60,519 bases of DNA. Origin: Saccoglossus kowalevskii (lineage: Eukaryota > Hemichordata > Enteropneusta > Harrimaniidae). Under the pieces are notes generated by a model. It saw only the letters and a list, made by a program, of their open reading frames with translations. It did no database searches and was not told the DNA's origin. Numbering within the stretch: the stretch's first letter is position 1; every line of letters starts with the position of its first letter. The position numbers and the translations under genes were made by a program. Below are positions 35,557-49,800 of this stretch, one piece after another. The DNA lies in the NCBI RefSeq assembly GCF_000003605.2, contig NW_003124909.1, positions 286,914-347,432 on the forward strand, written 5' to 3'.

Positions 35557-37025
35557 CATAAAAAGTTTAAAAATATGAAAAAGAAAATAGCTCCATATAT
35601 GGAAACTACTATTTTAATATAGTGCATGAGCTTGTAAAAAAAGAAATACGCTAACCATGAATGATCTTGTATGTGGATACTAAGCATGCTTCTAACATCA
35701 GAATGTTTGTAGATATAATCTATAGACTGTATGTCAATGAAATATGGTAACGCTACCAGGTACCAGTTATGTATCATTCAAATTACACAATTCCTGAACT
35801 TCATGTCATACTCCCAAACTTACAGACTTGTATTCCTACGAAAAAGTCACATATTTGACCTTGGTAAAATAGATAAATTTGATTGGCTGTGATTGTAAAA
35901 TATGCAGCCATACAATCAGTTAGCTCAACATATGGCAACAATGACAGCATGTTGAATTACAAAAGATGGCAGAATTTAATTGCATGGGCCGAATCTGCCA
36001 AGGTAGTAGCAAGGTGATTGCTAAATAAACATGTGGTATTTGTGAGATTAGCATGGCTGTAAAACTCCTGAGAATCGACTTCTAAATCTGATTTCTCTGT
36101 ATACTGTAATGTTGTGAATATATATGCTTGAATATTAAAAAAGAAGACTTATATATAGTCTATGATTTTAATAGTCTAAAGCAGTAGAGTTGTATATGTA
36201 GATTTCATAAAAATTTAAAAATGCATTGGATTTTATCTTTACAAGATTTATTTTTTTATGATGTTAAATCAGCACTGTATTGGATTGTGCATGGCCCTCA
36301 AAAGGTCACACATCCTGGTATTTTTGGGGGTACAAATTCACTTATGAGAATTTCACAAAACTCGCGCCGTTGACATGCAAATTCAAAAACAAATATGGCA
36401 GCAATTTACATATAATATTGGAAATGATTGGTGTTATAGAGTAACAATACTTCCAGAAAGTACCAGGATGTGACCTATAGAGTCAATAAAATCGCTATAA
36501 ACTTCAACAGAATTATGATTTTGGGGAGAGTACCCCATCTTCCTCCAAAAAAATAGGATAGAAAATCTATTAGTGGTAGCGAGCCTGGGATAAACAGATG
36601 GAGGGAGCTTGGTATAGGGGGAGAAATAGAGCTAGAATTTGTTTTTTTTAAATTTACCTTGTGAACTTAAACAATCCAGTTGTCAAGTCTTGATTTCAAA
36701 CTGGAGCTTCTGGAGTTTTGCTCGGTATTTTCACAAAACAGACGTATATCTTTGTATCTATAGAAACAGATTTCCCCCCCCCCCCCCAGAACTGAACCAA
36801 ATTGGTACAATCTGTCAACAACAAATGGGTCAATTTGTTTTCAATCTTCAATTCATCAAAACGATTTGTTACTATTACAACAGTTTTGAATAATATTTTT
36901 AAGTTAAAGGGTGTATTAGTTGTATATTTGCTGATATATTTCTAATAAATGTTCAGTGCATTGTGATTACTGTGAAGTATGTACTATTAATCTTTTGATT
37001 GCATGAGTGGAGATCAAGAGTTTTT

Positions 37026-38211
37026 TAGTCCCCGTTCGGACGAAGTCCGAAAACGGGGACTTGTAATTCGGTCTCCGTCCGTGCATCCGTCCGGAGTCAT
37101 ATCGGAGTCATATATATATATTTTGGACATGCTTTGTTCGTTTTCATTCAAACTTGGTACATAGATTATACATGTTAGGATACATGTCCATGACGATTTA
37201 TTTCACAATTGGATCAAAGATGGTCGACTGGCAGCCATCTTGTTTTTTGAAAATGTTGTATTTTGGACATGCTTTGTCAGTTTTCACTCAAATTTAGTAC
37301 ATAGATCATACATGTTAGGATATATGTCCCCGATCGTCCGTGAGTTCCTGAGTCTATCCGTCTGTCGGTCCGTGTGTCAGTCTGTCCAGAGTCATATTTC
37401 AGAATCCTGTGGACCGATTCCGTTCATTCTTTGCATGTGCACATGCAGTGGTTTAGCGATTCGATTTAAAATGGCCGACTGGCAGCCATCTTGTTTTTTG
37501 AAAATGTTGTATTTTGGACATGCTTTGTCAGTTGTCATTCAAACTTGGTACATAGATTATTCATGTTAGGATACATGTCAATGATGATTTATTTCACAAT
37601 TGGATCAAAGATGGCCGACTGGCAGCCATCTTGTTTTTTGAAAATGTTGTATTTTGGACATGCTTTGTCAGTTGTCATTCAAACTTGGTACATAGATTAT
37701 ACATGTTAGGATACATGTCCATGATGATTTATTTCGCAATTCGATCAAAGATGGTCGACTGGCAGGCATCTTGTTTTTTTTTTATGTGGTATCTTGGACG
37801 TGCTCTGTCAGTTTTCATTCAAATTTGGCACATACATGTACTTTATACATGGTAGGATGCATGTCCATGACAATTTGTTTCAAAATCTGGATCAAGGATG
37901 GCCGATTGACAGCCATCTGACTTTTTGCCTTACTACTATATTTCCACAATTTATGTACCATTTTCATTCGTATTTGGCAAATACATCATACATATCAGTG
38001 TGTTTCATAATCAGATCAAAGATGGCCGAATAACGGCTGTTTTAATTTTTGGCCATATTACTACTACACGGAACACGTGTTTTGATGTAAATAAACAATC
38101 TGTTGTATACGTCACTTGGAACTCAAGTTTCAAGGACACGCTCGCGACAACCCCTCCGCTTTAATATGACGAGCACAAATTTAATTTAACAGGGACTGTG
38201 TCATTTTCAAT
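37026..38211 (+). repeat. Element A, most complete copy
   Basis: A 1.19-kb element starting TAGTCCCCGTTCGGACG; the complement of its end contains CAGTCCCTGTT, a short inverted terminal match. It contains consecutive subrepeats of 140 bp (ACTTGGTA at 37543 and 37683), each with ATGGCCGACTGGCAGCCATC. Its ORFs are only readings of the repeat. No transposase is encoded. Confidence 0.8.
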
Positions 38212-38868
38212 GATTTGTTTACAAAAATATATTTTAAAAAATGCTTTCAATTATCAATATTCATATTTTCATGGAGCAATCACCAACACACACACACAAG
38301 ATAACCTGTCATTGCAGTTAAAGCACTAATTTGAGTCAATTCACTCCTAGGTACTATATTTTGGGTGGCTGGTTCATTATCAGTTCATCTTCAGTGTCAA
38401 CAAAAACACTACACAAACTGTACAATTTCTGTGACATACAGCTGATGAGATGAGTTTTGGTGAACACTATAAGCGTGTGTATGCAGTGAGTGGCTGGCGA
38501 GAACTTCCAATATTCAACAGTGTGTGGATTTCACAATACACTCAATTTGTATTGCAAATCCAACATGACCACGTAGACGCAGATTTTTAAGATTTGTCAT
38601 CCAATTTCAAATATAAGCTTGATTTTAAAGGCAATTTAAACAAGGGCATATATATAGCCACTACAGTTGACAGTCCGTTCACAATGTACACATCAGTGAG
38701 TATTAGGTCGCTGAGTAATGATTTCATAAATGGAACTAAACTGCATCTGAAATTTCAGTTTTAGTTCTTGTGTTTTGGTATTAATGATGAAGGCTATCGG
38801 TATATACATTTCAGATTTGTGCCCATTTACCAATCTTTGTTACATGAATACGCTTCTTTCCAATAGGT

Positions 38869-39223
38869 GATTTTCCGTACAATTGCGAGATCTCACGAGA
38901 TGCATGAAAGACGCGCATCGAACGTCTGCCGCAAAAATCGAACGATTTGATTTTGAACTAGAATTTCTTTATTTTGTAGCTTACATTGACCGGCCGATCT
39001 TCGACAAAGGAATATTGCTTCCGAATACCCTCACTTAATCAAAATTGCCTATCATCAAATGTGGACAGCACATTATTAAGCATGGAAATGTCCCCCAAAA
39101 TACTTTCGCGTTTGTCGAATCCCACGCGATGTTTGACACCACTACGACACTATGACCTTTGTTTGTCCTGTTTTTACGTTCGATTTCACGCATAACGCGT
39201 GATTCTCGCAGTGAACGGAAAAT
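38869..39223. repeat. TIR element F, complete copy 2
   Basis: 355 bp, ends GATTTTCCGTACAATTGCG and CGCAGTGAACGGAAAAT. The flanks CAATAG and CTATTG extend the inverted symmetry. It shares the CCCCCAAAATACTTTCGC box with the 19585 copy. Confidence 0.8.
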
Positions 39224-39263
39224 GGTCTATTGTGTTGTGAAACATTATGGTGATGACAACGGA

Positions 39264-39411
39264 ATACTGATTCGCTTGAAATTAATTTTCGCAGAAGGGA
39301 AGATTCAGTGAAAATAAATTCCAGTGAATATACCTTTTATTCTATATTTTACATCCAACTCCATACAAAACACCCAAAGTCTTTTCAACGAAAATTAAAT
39401 ATTTTACAGTA
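39264..39411. repeat. MITE family C, copy 7 (deleted)
   Basis: Short copy of 148 bp with a decayed left end and an intact TATTTTACAGTA right end, in the intergenic region. Confidence 0.75.
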
Positions 39412-39440
39412 ACCAACTAAAAAATTTAAATCATTGATAG

Positions 39441-39823
39441 GCTGTGAATTTATAGCAGAGGGGAAACCTGATTGGTCATGGCTGTGAATTTATAGTAGGG
39501 GCAAACCTGATTGGCCAAGGCTGTGAATTTATAGTAGGGGCAAACCTGATTGGCCAAGGCTGTGAATTTATAGTAGGGGGAAAACCTGATTGGCCAAGGC
39601 TGTGAATTTATAGTAGGGGGGAAACCTGATTAGCCAAGGCTGTGAATTTATAGTAGGGGGGAAACCTGATTGGCCAAGGCTGTGAAATTATAGTTGGGGG
39701 GAAACTTGATTGGCCAAGGCTGTCAATTTATAGTAGGGGGGGGGGGAAACCTGATTGGCCAAGGCTGTGAATTTATAGTGGGAGGGGGGGACGCTGATTG
39801 GCCAAGGCTGTGAATTTATGGCA
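39441..39823. repeat. Minisatellite of about 40 bp with CCAAT boxes
   Basis: About nine tandem units of GGCTGTGAATTTATAGTAGG followed by a variable G/A run and CCTGATTGGCCAA. Length varies mainly in the G-run. Each unit carries an inverted CCAAT box (GATTGG). Confidence 0.9.
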
Positions 39824-40826
39824 GACATGACGCTTTACAATATATTACAACAGGACAGGACTTGATAATTCAATTTAATTATTTATTTGTATCATATATT
39901 GTTGAGGCACAAGATTGTATCATCAATATAATATGGAGAATAAGAAACATGGTTTACCAGTATAGAAAGTCACCAATAAATACAACTGTATCAGTCAATG
40001 CATTCTCACTTTGGAAATATGTGAAACATCACTCTCAGATCAAGCTAAGAACATAAAATGCTTTCAAGTGATTCTGCTATACAATAAAGTTATCCGGCCT
40101 TAATTTCCCACACATTTTATTCTGAGATTACTGAAGGATCTTGGCCTTAGATGAACAATGCAAACAGACCTTTAAAGACTAACAAAGCCTCCTAACACAG
40201 TAAGTGTCTATTGTGTGAAAAATCTTAATTTAGGACCACTTAAATTTATATTATCCACAATCTTGAAATTTGATTGTGTTTATTTGCCAGGAATGGTACT
40301 TCACAGTTTTGCAAAGTGGTAATGTAACTGGTTTGCATTGTGAATTGTGACAGTTTGACACCTATGACAAAGTAATTGTACCTGGCTCTCTTCACTATGT
40401 TCTTTCGTATCATGAAATCAAATGATGCCTCAGAATTCATTTATTGTGTTAAATTATGTTGCATTGTTTCAAGAAAATAAAGAATATATGTCTTCAACTC
40501 TTCCTCTACATTACGTTTCAAAGCAATTTTTAAAAAGTCAAAATAACTATTCTGACTAAAACTGAACAAAAATAAACACCTTTTTTGTTGTCATGAACTG
40601 AATAAATCAGAGAAATGAACATCTGCATGTTTATATATATAAACATATTGTTATGGGTAAGTGTTTTTGGAGTCATTCAATTTTTTTTTTCCTGCATTGC
40701 TAAAAATCTTTTTCAATATATCATTAGAACAGTCACATGATCACATTTTATTGTAAAGGTCAATACTGAGCCCCGAATAATTTACTTTCAATCATTTTAA
40801 AGTGATCCAGTTTTTGCTCGTAACGT

Positions 40827-43800
40827 TCAGTCTCTTTTCTGCTTGGATTTCTTTTTCTGTATCTGACCCATCAATCGGTACATTTCCTTCTTTTCTTTCT
40901 TCTGTCTTGTTTTCAATTGTTCATCATGAATATACAGCTAAACAGAAGCACAGATAATACTTTACTTGAGACAGAAATACAACAAAAGCATTGTCCCACA
41001 GTAAATATTCAACAATTACAACTGCAAACGCATTTTCAAAATCTCTAACATGAAAGAATGTGGGTATTCAAGGAGTCCAATCATTTTCCTCAACAATAAC
41101 AGCTATAAGACCAAAAACAAACAGGGATTTGAACTTTCACTTTGGCTGTGAATTGTTATTAAATTCACACTCTGAGAGCATTCATGAAACTTTAATAATG
41201 GTCTTGGGACTACTGTGGAATACTTTATTTTTGCTGGAATTAATTTTCGCTGAAAAGGCTTTTTGGGCGTTTTGTATGGAATTTATTTTCACTGATTTCT
41301 GATGAGTTTAATGTGAAATATAGGAAAAAAAGTATATTCGCTGGATTTTATTTTCACGTAATCATCCATTCAGCGAAAATAGCGAAAATAAATTCCAAGC
41401 GAAAATAAAGTATTCTACAGTATTATCACACTTGCCTGTCATGCCCCTGCTCAACTAATCTGCAACCACCCACTTTTACGGTTTCAGTAATGAATTAAAG
41501 CCTAGCGTATTGGCTGAATAAATCTAGTTGTTTCTTCAAAACTGAACAAAAACTACCAAGGGTATAAAAGAGTATTGATGGCCAAATATGTAATTTAATT
41601 GACCCACTTATTAAGATTTGTTTTTTATGAGAATGCAAGAATCTTTGCTTAAATTTAGGCAGCATGGAGAGTAGAGAAACAAAAAGATTTGTTCTAGTAA
41701 ATAGATGTTTCCATGGTAATGTGAAAAACAGTTATGTAAATTTCATATTGTGATTTCAAATATGATATGATGACACATTTGTATAGAATTTTATAATTTT
41801 ACAACAACAGCCATTAACGAGGAAATTTCTAACGGTAACTACTGTAAACTGCCTTTATTTGATAGTTAAAGTTTTTGTGAGTCGATGACTTTTTGTGAAA
41901 TTTTGTCTTCTCGAATGAGATAAAATTCCCAAATCATGAAAATAATTCTTAAGCAGTTTACAATATTTAACTTTTCACAAAAGTTTGGATAAAAAGATGC
42001 CCAACAATACTCACCTTCTTTTTATGATCAGTAACTCTCGCTTTCATCGTTTCTTTCTTCTTCTTCAGTTTATAGCTATTCACAGTGGCTATTTGAGTCA
42101 TCAATCGTGCAATCTAGTGGATACAAATTCACAGTTACAAGTCTGCATCAACTTGAAACAATTCAAGTTGTACACTTAACAAGTTTCAAAATTGTGTTTC
42201 AACAATGGGCCATTCCAGTTTATATCTGAACTTAGTAAATTAGCATATGAGAGTTATATTTGGGAATCCTACTCTGTATGGTGGCACAAAGGAACTCATC
42301 AACACCATAAGTAGGAACTATAGTTTTGGATTTCCATTACTGTATGGTGAATGGTGATTTGGAAATAAAACTTTGTATGACTTATACACCCATGGAAATT
42401 ATACTCTGTATGAAGTAAACACAACACACAAGTCATCAACAGGGGGGGGGGGGGGGGGGGGGGTGCAGTTATAAACTGGAATGGCCCAATGTGGATCAGG
42501 ATAAACATTGACTTAGTTTTACAACAGCTAATACATAGGTCTGACGTACTCTGAGTAACTCACAGTCATGTATCCATTGCATATTGTTTTATATTTACTA
42601 CTTGATAGTACCATTTGTTGTGGATGTCAGTCAGAACAATGTCAATCAAATAACATGTTAAGTCAAAGAAAGCTTAGAAAAAACTCCTGTGTGCTCAAAC
42701 TTTAAAGATTTGATTGTCAAACAAGCTTGGCAACTAATATTTATTCACATTATCCAAATTTATAATACATACAGAAAATACATTTGATTTTACATGTGTT
42801 GTTTTCAGTCTAATTAATTCCAGAGCACCTCTGTGATGATTTAAATCGGATTTTTTTAGATATCAGAAATGGGCTAATGATAATTAAATATTGTAAAATA
42901 GAATAGAGTTTTTGTTGGGTGTTTTGTATGGAGTTAATTTTTCATGATTTTTGACGAGTTGGATGTAAAACATGGGAAAAAATGTATATTCAGTGGTTTT
43001 TATTTTCACTGAATCATTCCTTCAACGAAAATACCGGTAGTGAAAATTAATTCTAAGCGAAAATAAAGTATTCCACAATAATCAATATCCATGTTTTTCA
43101 ACATTAAACTAATTATGTCTGTGGATTACCCCCAATGAACTAAATGAATTACTGTAGAATATTTTATTTTCGCTTGGAATTTATTTTCGCTATTTTCGCT
43201 GAAGGGATGATTCCGTGAAAATAAAATCCAGCGAATATACTTTTTTCCCTATATTTCACAATAAACTCATCAAAGATCAGTGAAAATAAAATTCATACAA
43301 AATGCCCAAAAAGCCTTTTCAGCGAAAATTAATTCCAGCGAAAATAAAGTATTCCACAGTATTATGCATATGTTTAGGCCTGTGTGTTGTTCCAGGGCAC
43401 ACATGTACCAAGTTTTATAATGGTGGAAAAAAATTGGTGGGAAGCTGAGCAATAAATTATTATGCAAATTAGGTAGAGTAATGANNNNNNNNNNNNNNNN
43501 NNNNNNNNNNNNNNNNNNNNNNNNNNNNNNNNNNAATTTAAACCATGACTCATTAGGTCTGTGCATTGCTCTAGAGCCTTTATGTACTAAGTTTCATTGA
43601 AATGGGATACTAGTAATTGGTACTTGAAATATTGATGTAAAAAAACAAAAATTTACTAATTATGCAAATTTGGTGATTAATATGCACAAATTTTTACCCA
43701 AAACTAATCAGGTCTGTGCATAGTCCTAGAGCATACATGTATATGTACCAAGTTTCATTGCAATTATTCAATACCACAACAAAAATATGTTCACTGTTTT

Positions 43801-46800
43801 ACATTTACTAGATAATGCTTTTGAACACATGCAATAAAGGTGGATTTGGATAAATAAAACATCTTCTGCCACAGAAAACAAACATTTCCCTATTCTACCA
43901 TAAGTGGCGCACTCCCGATACATACATACCGTACAAATGTATGTCTGGCTTGCATCTTATTGGTTTCATACACAATTAAAATTTGTATCACGGTGCAAGG
44001 GGTAAACGTAATCCTCTCTATTTTTTCTAGGGTTGGTGTGCTTTTATTTCAGACCATTTTATTTAGTACAATACCAGGATAAGTAAACCTTTGATTGGTA
44101 TATTAGCAAAAACCAACTGGTTTTATAATGATGTACTGTAAAATAATTTATTTTAGCTGAAATTAATTTTCAGTGAAAGAGCTTTTTGGTTTTTCAGTAT
44201 GGAATTTATTTTCAATGATTTCTGACAAGTTGAATGTAAAATATAGGAAAAAGGGTATATTCGCTGGATTTTATTTTCACTGAATCATTCATTTAGTGAA
44301 ATTAGCGAAAATTAATTCCAAGCGAAAATTAAGTATTTTACAGTACTAAATAAATCTATTAGAGTGAATAGTCAGCTGTGTCAACTTTTCCAATAATTCT
44401 AATACCAGTGTAGTCAGCTTTATTTCAACAACTGTGACAAAGCTGTTCACTATTTAATTGTGAATACAAAATTAATCCTTTTTTTTTATTTTGGGTACTG
44501 GATTCATTGGCCTTACATGCTTTTCAATTTTTAAATTGTCATCTACAGAGAGTTTTATTGTAGTGTGAGATCTAATGAATCAAATACAGCATACTGAAAG
44601 TATACAGATTGACTCGCAAGTCTTTCCTGTGATATCTCCAAGCACTATATTTCACAAGTAAAACCTATGGGGAATCTCAAGCTCGGTTTCAACAATAGAC
44701 ACTTTATCAATACAACAACATTCAAAATGACATACTGTAAAATACTTTATTTTCGCTTGGAATTTATTTTTGCTATTTTCGCTGAAGGAATGATTCAGTG
44801 AAGTTAAAATCCAGCGAATATACCTTTCTACCTATATTTTACATTCAACTTGTCAAAAATCAGTGAAAATAAATTCCATACAAAACACCAAAAGTCTTTT
44901 CATCGAAAATTAATTCCAGCTAAAATAAATTATTTTACAGTAGATGAGAAACCTTATTGGTGCCCACTAGTGACACATTATTTTTATGACATGATAAAAG
45001 ACAGACACAAGTTATACTCACTCTTTTCTCTTCTGGTTCTCTGATCACCACTCTGTGTTTATCCAAGACACTGGCTACTTTCTTTTCTTTCTTTTCCATC
45101 ATTTTAGGTTTACTCTTAAATGGCAGTTGTTTGTGCAGACGGTTTGGTATATGTAGTGGGTTGAATCGCCTCGGCGTTCTCACAATTTTCTGGAAATATT
45201 AATGAGAATTAACATGAGGGCAATTTGTATACAGGTAATCAATGTCAGGAATAAGGTACTATACGTATACACTTCCATTCTATTCTATTCTATTCAAATA
45301 ATAATGCATATCTAATTTTCTAATATCTAACCATCATCTAATCGCCTCGGCATTCTCAAAATTTTCTGGAAATATTACTTTGTATATGGGTAATCGATGT
45401 CAGGAATAACATACTATATGTATACAATTATTTTCTATTCTATTCTATTCTATTCTATTCTATTCTATTCTATTCTAGTCTAGTCTAGTCTAGTCTAGTC
45501 TAGTCTAGTCTAGTCAAATCAAAGGATATTATAATGCATATCTAATTTTCTAATATCTAATCATTTACTATTATATATTAAAATTTCTATTCTAATTCTA
45601 TTCTGCTATAATTCGATTCAAGTCTACATTAATTCTTTTTTATTTTATTTTATTCAAATTTATGACGTATACAAATTTTCTCACCTTGTACATTGAATCC
45701 TTGGCAACAGGAAGTGACAAGTTTTTCTCTTTTCGTATCTGACCAACAGTTTTCATTCCAGTCCACTTAGATTTAGATTCTTTTGGTAATAGCATTGATG
45801 TGACAGGATTGTAGAATGTTGGTATCGTGACAGGATACCATGTTCTGACAAACACAATATCTACGGGAGAATAGACAAGCATGATTGAATTAAACTCCAG
45901 GGAAGTCATAAAATGTATTGCAAAGTTATAGCAAGATTACTGCATGATAGTAGTTCAGTGATCATAGTGATCTAGCTAGTATGAAATAGAATCCCAAATT
46001 ACCAGCAAAAATACTTTGTTATATACTCATAGCCAGGAAAATCTTTGAAGAAGACTGGGAAAACAACATCATGCTACCAGATGAAGGAGAATGTAATTTA
46101 CAAATTACTTGATATCATTTTCATTCTCTAGGTATTCCTTTTCATCCACCATCTTGATTCTCCAACAAAGGATTATGGGTAAATATGACAGCTATTGTAG
46201 TGAAAAATTGGGAAAATTCATCTATAACTTCAAAAGTAGGACTTCAAATCGGTTGAAATTTTAGAACTGTTAGCATACCCGTGCTAACCATACATAAAAT
46301 GGTGGTCATGGCAACAGAACAGAAAATATTCATTTTTCCATTTTATACAGTTTTCTACCAAATGTTCAATTCATCAATGAGAGTAGCTTATATGGTTTAT
46401 GTATGACCTTCTGACTGCAAAAAAAGAAAAAATGTGTCTTAGTATTTTCAATGAAAAAAAATAATGATTTTTATTTATTTGTTTACTTTAATATTTACCT
46501 TTTTGGCAATATCTTTACTTTTTGTGTCATTATAATTTCCATTATTATAATTATATACATGATTAATATGCACACTGAAATTTTAACTATTTCGCATAAG
46601 TATTTCTCAATATTTCAAGTAACTATGATGTCACACTTTACCCACAATCCTTTGCTCAAGATGGTGAACTACAGAATACTGATGAAAAAATGAACAGTAA
46701 TATAAATTGCTATTTTTATCTGGAAGCATTATGCTGTTTGCCTGGCCTTCTTTAATCTGAATGACAGGCGTGAGCATGACACTGACATTTTCATTTTTAG

Positions 46801-49800
46801 CTTAAATATAAAACATCAGCAATATCACAAATTCTAAATTTGGTTCTCAAACAACATACCACTCATCAGAAGTTTATCTTCAAATGAAGCACGGAAAGCG
46901 CCCTCTGGTGATCGAACACCTTTCTTGATCTGACCACGAATCCCACTCACTGAGCGAATAGAAGCACCCTCAAACTTAGCAACCTCCAAAGCAGAGTTGA
47001 ACATACCCTGAGGTAAGAAAAAACAAACAAACAAACAATATAAAAGCAAGGCTTATAGAAACAATAACATGTTAACAATATTTAGTAATAACTAATAACT
47101 TTTCATACAATCAAATATTTTATAAATCAATTGACTAATTTATTCAAATTAGGTAATTAGTATGCATGAATTAAGGTAGCGAGACTATTATTTGTGTTGA
47201 AAATTACGATTTTCACATTTATTTATTAATTGATGAAATGCACTATAAACTTTCATCTGACAAAGTCAACGTAACCTAGAATGTCATGTAAGTTGGTTAA
47301 AATGTAGATTTTCTGAAGGGAAGCAAGGCAGCTTCAGTAGTGTTTTCTAAAATCAACAACACAGGTTTAATCTGTGTGCCTATAAGTTTCAAAGATTAAC
47401 TCAAGACAAAGCAATGTTAGGATGTGTTATCAGTAGCTATCTGAGTGTTTCCAAACATTTGAGTGGTTTGTCTCCGCCCCTGTTTATTTCACAGATTAGT
47501 CATTTGCATATGAATGTGTCAGACACAAGGTCACACAGCCACTGAAAAAAATCATTGATTTTAGTGTTTTCATTTGCCGATTTTATCGAATTATAGCTAT
47601 CCCATTCCTTTATTTTTTGGTTTCCAATAGCCTTACACATTTGGATGCCCCTACACATGTTAAAACAGACCTTGATGGAAAAAAAATCGCTTGTGCAGAT
47701 AAACAAGCTTGAAAATCTTTGCTGTGACTTCATCGACGTTTTCTAGGAGTTAATTTTTTTCAAAATACAAGGTCTTTAACAAAAAATAACGTATACTTAT
47801 TGTCGTCGGATTAACACCAAATTTTCACAGCTTTAAGGTGACAATGAGAGGAACTTGAATGTGTCCAGACATACTATTTCATGAATTATTTACCAATGTG
47901 TTGTGGTTTGAGTTGGGGGCAATGCGACTAAAACAGAAATTAAAATTCAGGACACTACTTTTCAAAACGCGTTACTTGAATAAAACTGACCAGACACATT
48001 CAATTTACCAGACTATTGAACAACTAGGAAAAGTGAAAACAAAACTTCTTATCACCAGCATAAATGCAAAATTATTTTTTTTACAAAAAAAGTAATTTCT
48101 CCATTTTGATTAAGAACGCACCGTAAAACACAGACACGGACATGACAAATACACTTTTGAAAAGCTTGAAGTCTGGCGATTCCAAAAATATATACTTTCC
48201 TGGGTCTATTTGTAGTCGTTTGGTCCCAATTAGAAGATGAAAACAAGTATGCAAATAATAGTCCTGCTACCTTAAATCGTAATCTAAACATATATGAGAC
48301 ATTCCCCAGATCACGCAAGTACCAATATTCATTGATATTTGATAAGTTTTGGTTGAGATTAGTAGAAAGGCTGAAAATTAGCTAATTATGCAAATCAGGT
48401 GATTATTATGAACAAATTTCAACCAAAAACTAATCAGATCTGGATATTTCCAAATATCATTGAAATGTGATGATTAGTTCCCGAGATGTCAGTAGAAAAT
48501 TGATGAATTGCACTGATTTCAACCTAAAAAAATAATCAGATTTATGAATTTCATAATCTATTAATTTCAGTCTAAATAAAATGAAAACAAAGTATAATAA
48601 GTCAATTTTATTTGGGTACTGATAAAATATAAAAATTGAAAGTAAACACATTACCTTAATGAACGCTGTATTCTTGTATATTTTAAATGGAGTTCCTGTC
48701 AATTTTAGTTTTTTGACAATCGTAATAGATTTGTCTAGATCTAAAACAGTACCTGTAGCAGCTATTCGAAACCTAGACTGTAAGACAACGAGAATATTTA
48801 TGTTATATGAATCAACAAGAGAGAGATTTTTAATATTAAATGTAATGTAAAAATTACAGCAATGTAAATAAATTAACATCTGTCTAATGTTATACTCAGA
48901 TCACACATCCTGTTTTTATTCTTCTAAATTCACAATTACATTTTTTATTTTTATCTGACTAAAAGTATAAATGTTGTCATTAATAGCTAAATGATAATAA
49001 TGTAGTGCTTACTGTAGTGTCTGATACTGACTGTATTCCTAGTAATCCAGTACCCTGTGGTGTAATAGGACCTAAAAACAAACACCAGTCACATGGTCAG
49101 AATGAACCAATGGTCAGTATAGCCACTGTTGCAAGTTATATTGTATCCTGGTCCCTGATTGGTCAGTGTAGATGCTGTTGCATGTTATTTTGTGCACTGA
49201 TCCCCAATTGCTCAGTAAAGACACTATTGGATGTTATTTTGTATCCTGGTCCCTGATTGGTCAGTATAGTTACTGTTGCACGTTATTTTGTATATTGATC
49301 GCTAATTGGTCAGTATAGACACTGTTGCATGTTATTTTGTGCACTGATCCCCAATTGCTCAGTAAAGACACTATTGGATGTTATTTTGTATCCTGGTCCC
49401 TGATTGGTCAGTATAGTTACTGTTGCACGTTATTTTGTATATTGATCGCTAATTGGTCAGTATAGACACTGTTGCATGTTATTTTGTATCCTGTTCCCTG
49501 ATTGGTGAACTTACCCCACATGGTTGCATGACAGTGCATATGTTCTGGAGTATACTTTAGTAAACGATGTCTTCCATTATGATCTTGAACAGAATACATA
49601 AGTATTGTTTGAAATCTCCTCCAACCGAGAGATATTATCAAAGGATCACGCGTCTTCAGTATCCTATCAAACCAGCGATGCTTTTTCATTCTCACCTGCA
49701 GTACAATGTTGAATGTAAATATATTGTTCCGTTTCACCATAATTTCGTTTTAACACAATTCTTATGATTCGTGATCGATTTTTGAATAAAATCAGTGAAA

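Larger units (their letters stand above)
34308..40826. other. Tail-to-tail intergenic region, MLF-B to BMS1
   Basis: This 6.5-kb stretch has no convincing gene. An AATAAA at 34426 is a candidate poly(A) signal for MLF-B. On the - strand, an AATAAA (complement of 40747-40752) lies 75 bp past the BMS1 stop. The rest is a (TG)n run near 35167, a C-run near 36775, repeat copies listed separately, and unrecognised AT-rich sequence. Confidence 0.6.
42682..43770. repeat. Element D, third copy, broken by MITEs and a gap
   Basis: Begins ACTCCTGTGTGCTCAAAC like the 14496 copy and continues with CAGAGCACCTCTGTGATGA. Subrepeats with ACCAAGTTTCATTG and GCAAATTAGG extend to about 43770. Two family C MITEs (42889, 43150) and the second N gap interrupt it. 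Confidence 0.6.

Noticed and set aside
39862-40056. 64-codon ORF beyond the CCAAT-box array
   Set aside because: Too short, no recognised motif, and AT-rich composition consistent with chance.
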